The notes under the pieces: model-generated
What the model was told of the DNA's origin: nothing
What the model saw: only the letters and a program-made list of their open reading frames with translations
The model's database searches: none
NCBI GenBank assembly: GCA_905221615.1
Contig: CAJNDT010004913.1
Coordinates: 62,001 to 126,000 of the forward strand
Direction: 5' to 3'
Origin: Symbiodinium sp. CCMP2592
Taxonomy: Eukaryota; Sar; Dinophyceae; Suessiales; Symbiodiniaceae
Length of the DNA: 64,000 bases
In this document: piece after piece, positions 63,974-64,000 of the stretch
Layout of the letters: every line of letters starts with the position of its first letter
Position numbering within the stretch: the stretch's first letter is position 1
Position numbers and translations under genes: made by a program

Positions 63974-64000
63974 GAACCTCTTGCAGTTCCTCAAGCACAA

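Larger units (their letters stand above)
62506..64000. other. Gene-free flank right of the coiled-coil gene
   Basis: TAGATCT/AGATCTAG direct units precede the gene (62524-62551). The rest holds an ATC microsatellite, a telomere-tract insert with flanking duplication, and one foldback element. No gene can be supported. Confidence 0.55.

Overview
The window looks like a nuclear scaffold from an alveolate, most likely a dinoflagellate. The reasons are: interstitial TTTAGGG-type (CCCTAAA) telomere-like tracts on both strands, an LTR-retrotransposon gag-protease of a type I associate with dinoflagellate copia-like elements, very low gene density, dense short foldback (MITE-like) elements, and one gene whose N-terminus looks secreted or plastid-targeted. 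This is an inference from sequence character. No rRNA, spliced-leader or marker gene confirms the taxon.

Region 1 (1-11118) is one mobile-element-like family. A very long open frame (30-7169, up to 2379 aa, still open at the left edge) encodes a KptA/Tpt1-like (RNA 2'-phosphotransferase, ART fold) segment, a Cys-rich zinc finger, an endonuclease/exonuclease/phosphatase (EEP) segment, a membrane segment and an Ada-like HxxxC...CxxC zinc site. I see no reverse transcriptase, integrase or transposase. A second, diverged copy lies tail-to-tail on the other strand (8359-11118), so 4410-11118 is a giant palindrome centred near 7765. The second copy has one in-frame nonsense codon and runs into a 100-N gap (11119-11218). 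The innermost 383 bp of each arm are identical, while the outer arms differ by roughly 5% by eye.

Region 2 (11295-13656) is a complete-looking 2362-bp LTR retrotransposon on the minus strand. Its two 192-bp LTRs are identical, it has a TG...CA boundary and a 5-bp ATATA target duplication, and it encodes only gag plus an aspartic protease. It looks young and non-autonomous.

Region 3 (about 14.1-61.5 kb) has no gene I can support. It is a sea of TTTAGGG-like tracts and 80-150-bp terminal-inverted-repeat elements. At least ten families can be separated, with different target-site signatures: 8-bp for one 112-bp family, 5-bp for two long-armed elements, 4-bp for another, and TA for two abundant ones. 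Several short telomere-like tracts sit between 22-28-bp near-identical direct repeats, as if telomere sequence had been inserted at staggered breaks.

Region 4 (61507-62505, minus strand) is one plausible single-exon cellular gene. It has a signal peptide, a transit-like stretch, a repeated EQEKMRK coiled coil and a possible PD-(D/E)xK-like core. The rest, to 64000, is repeats.
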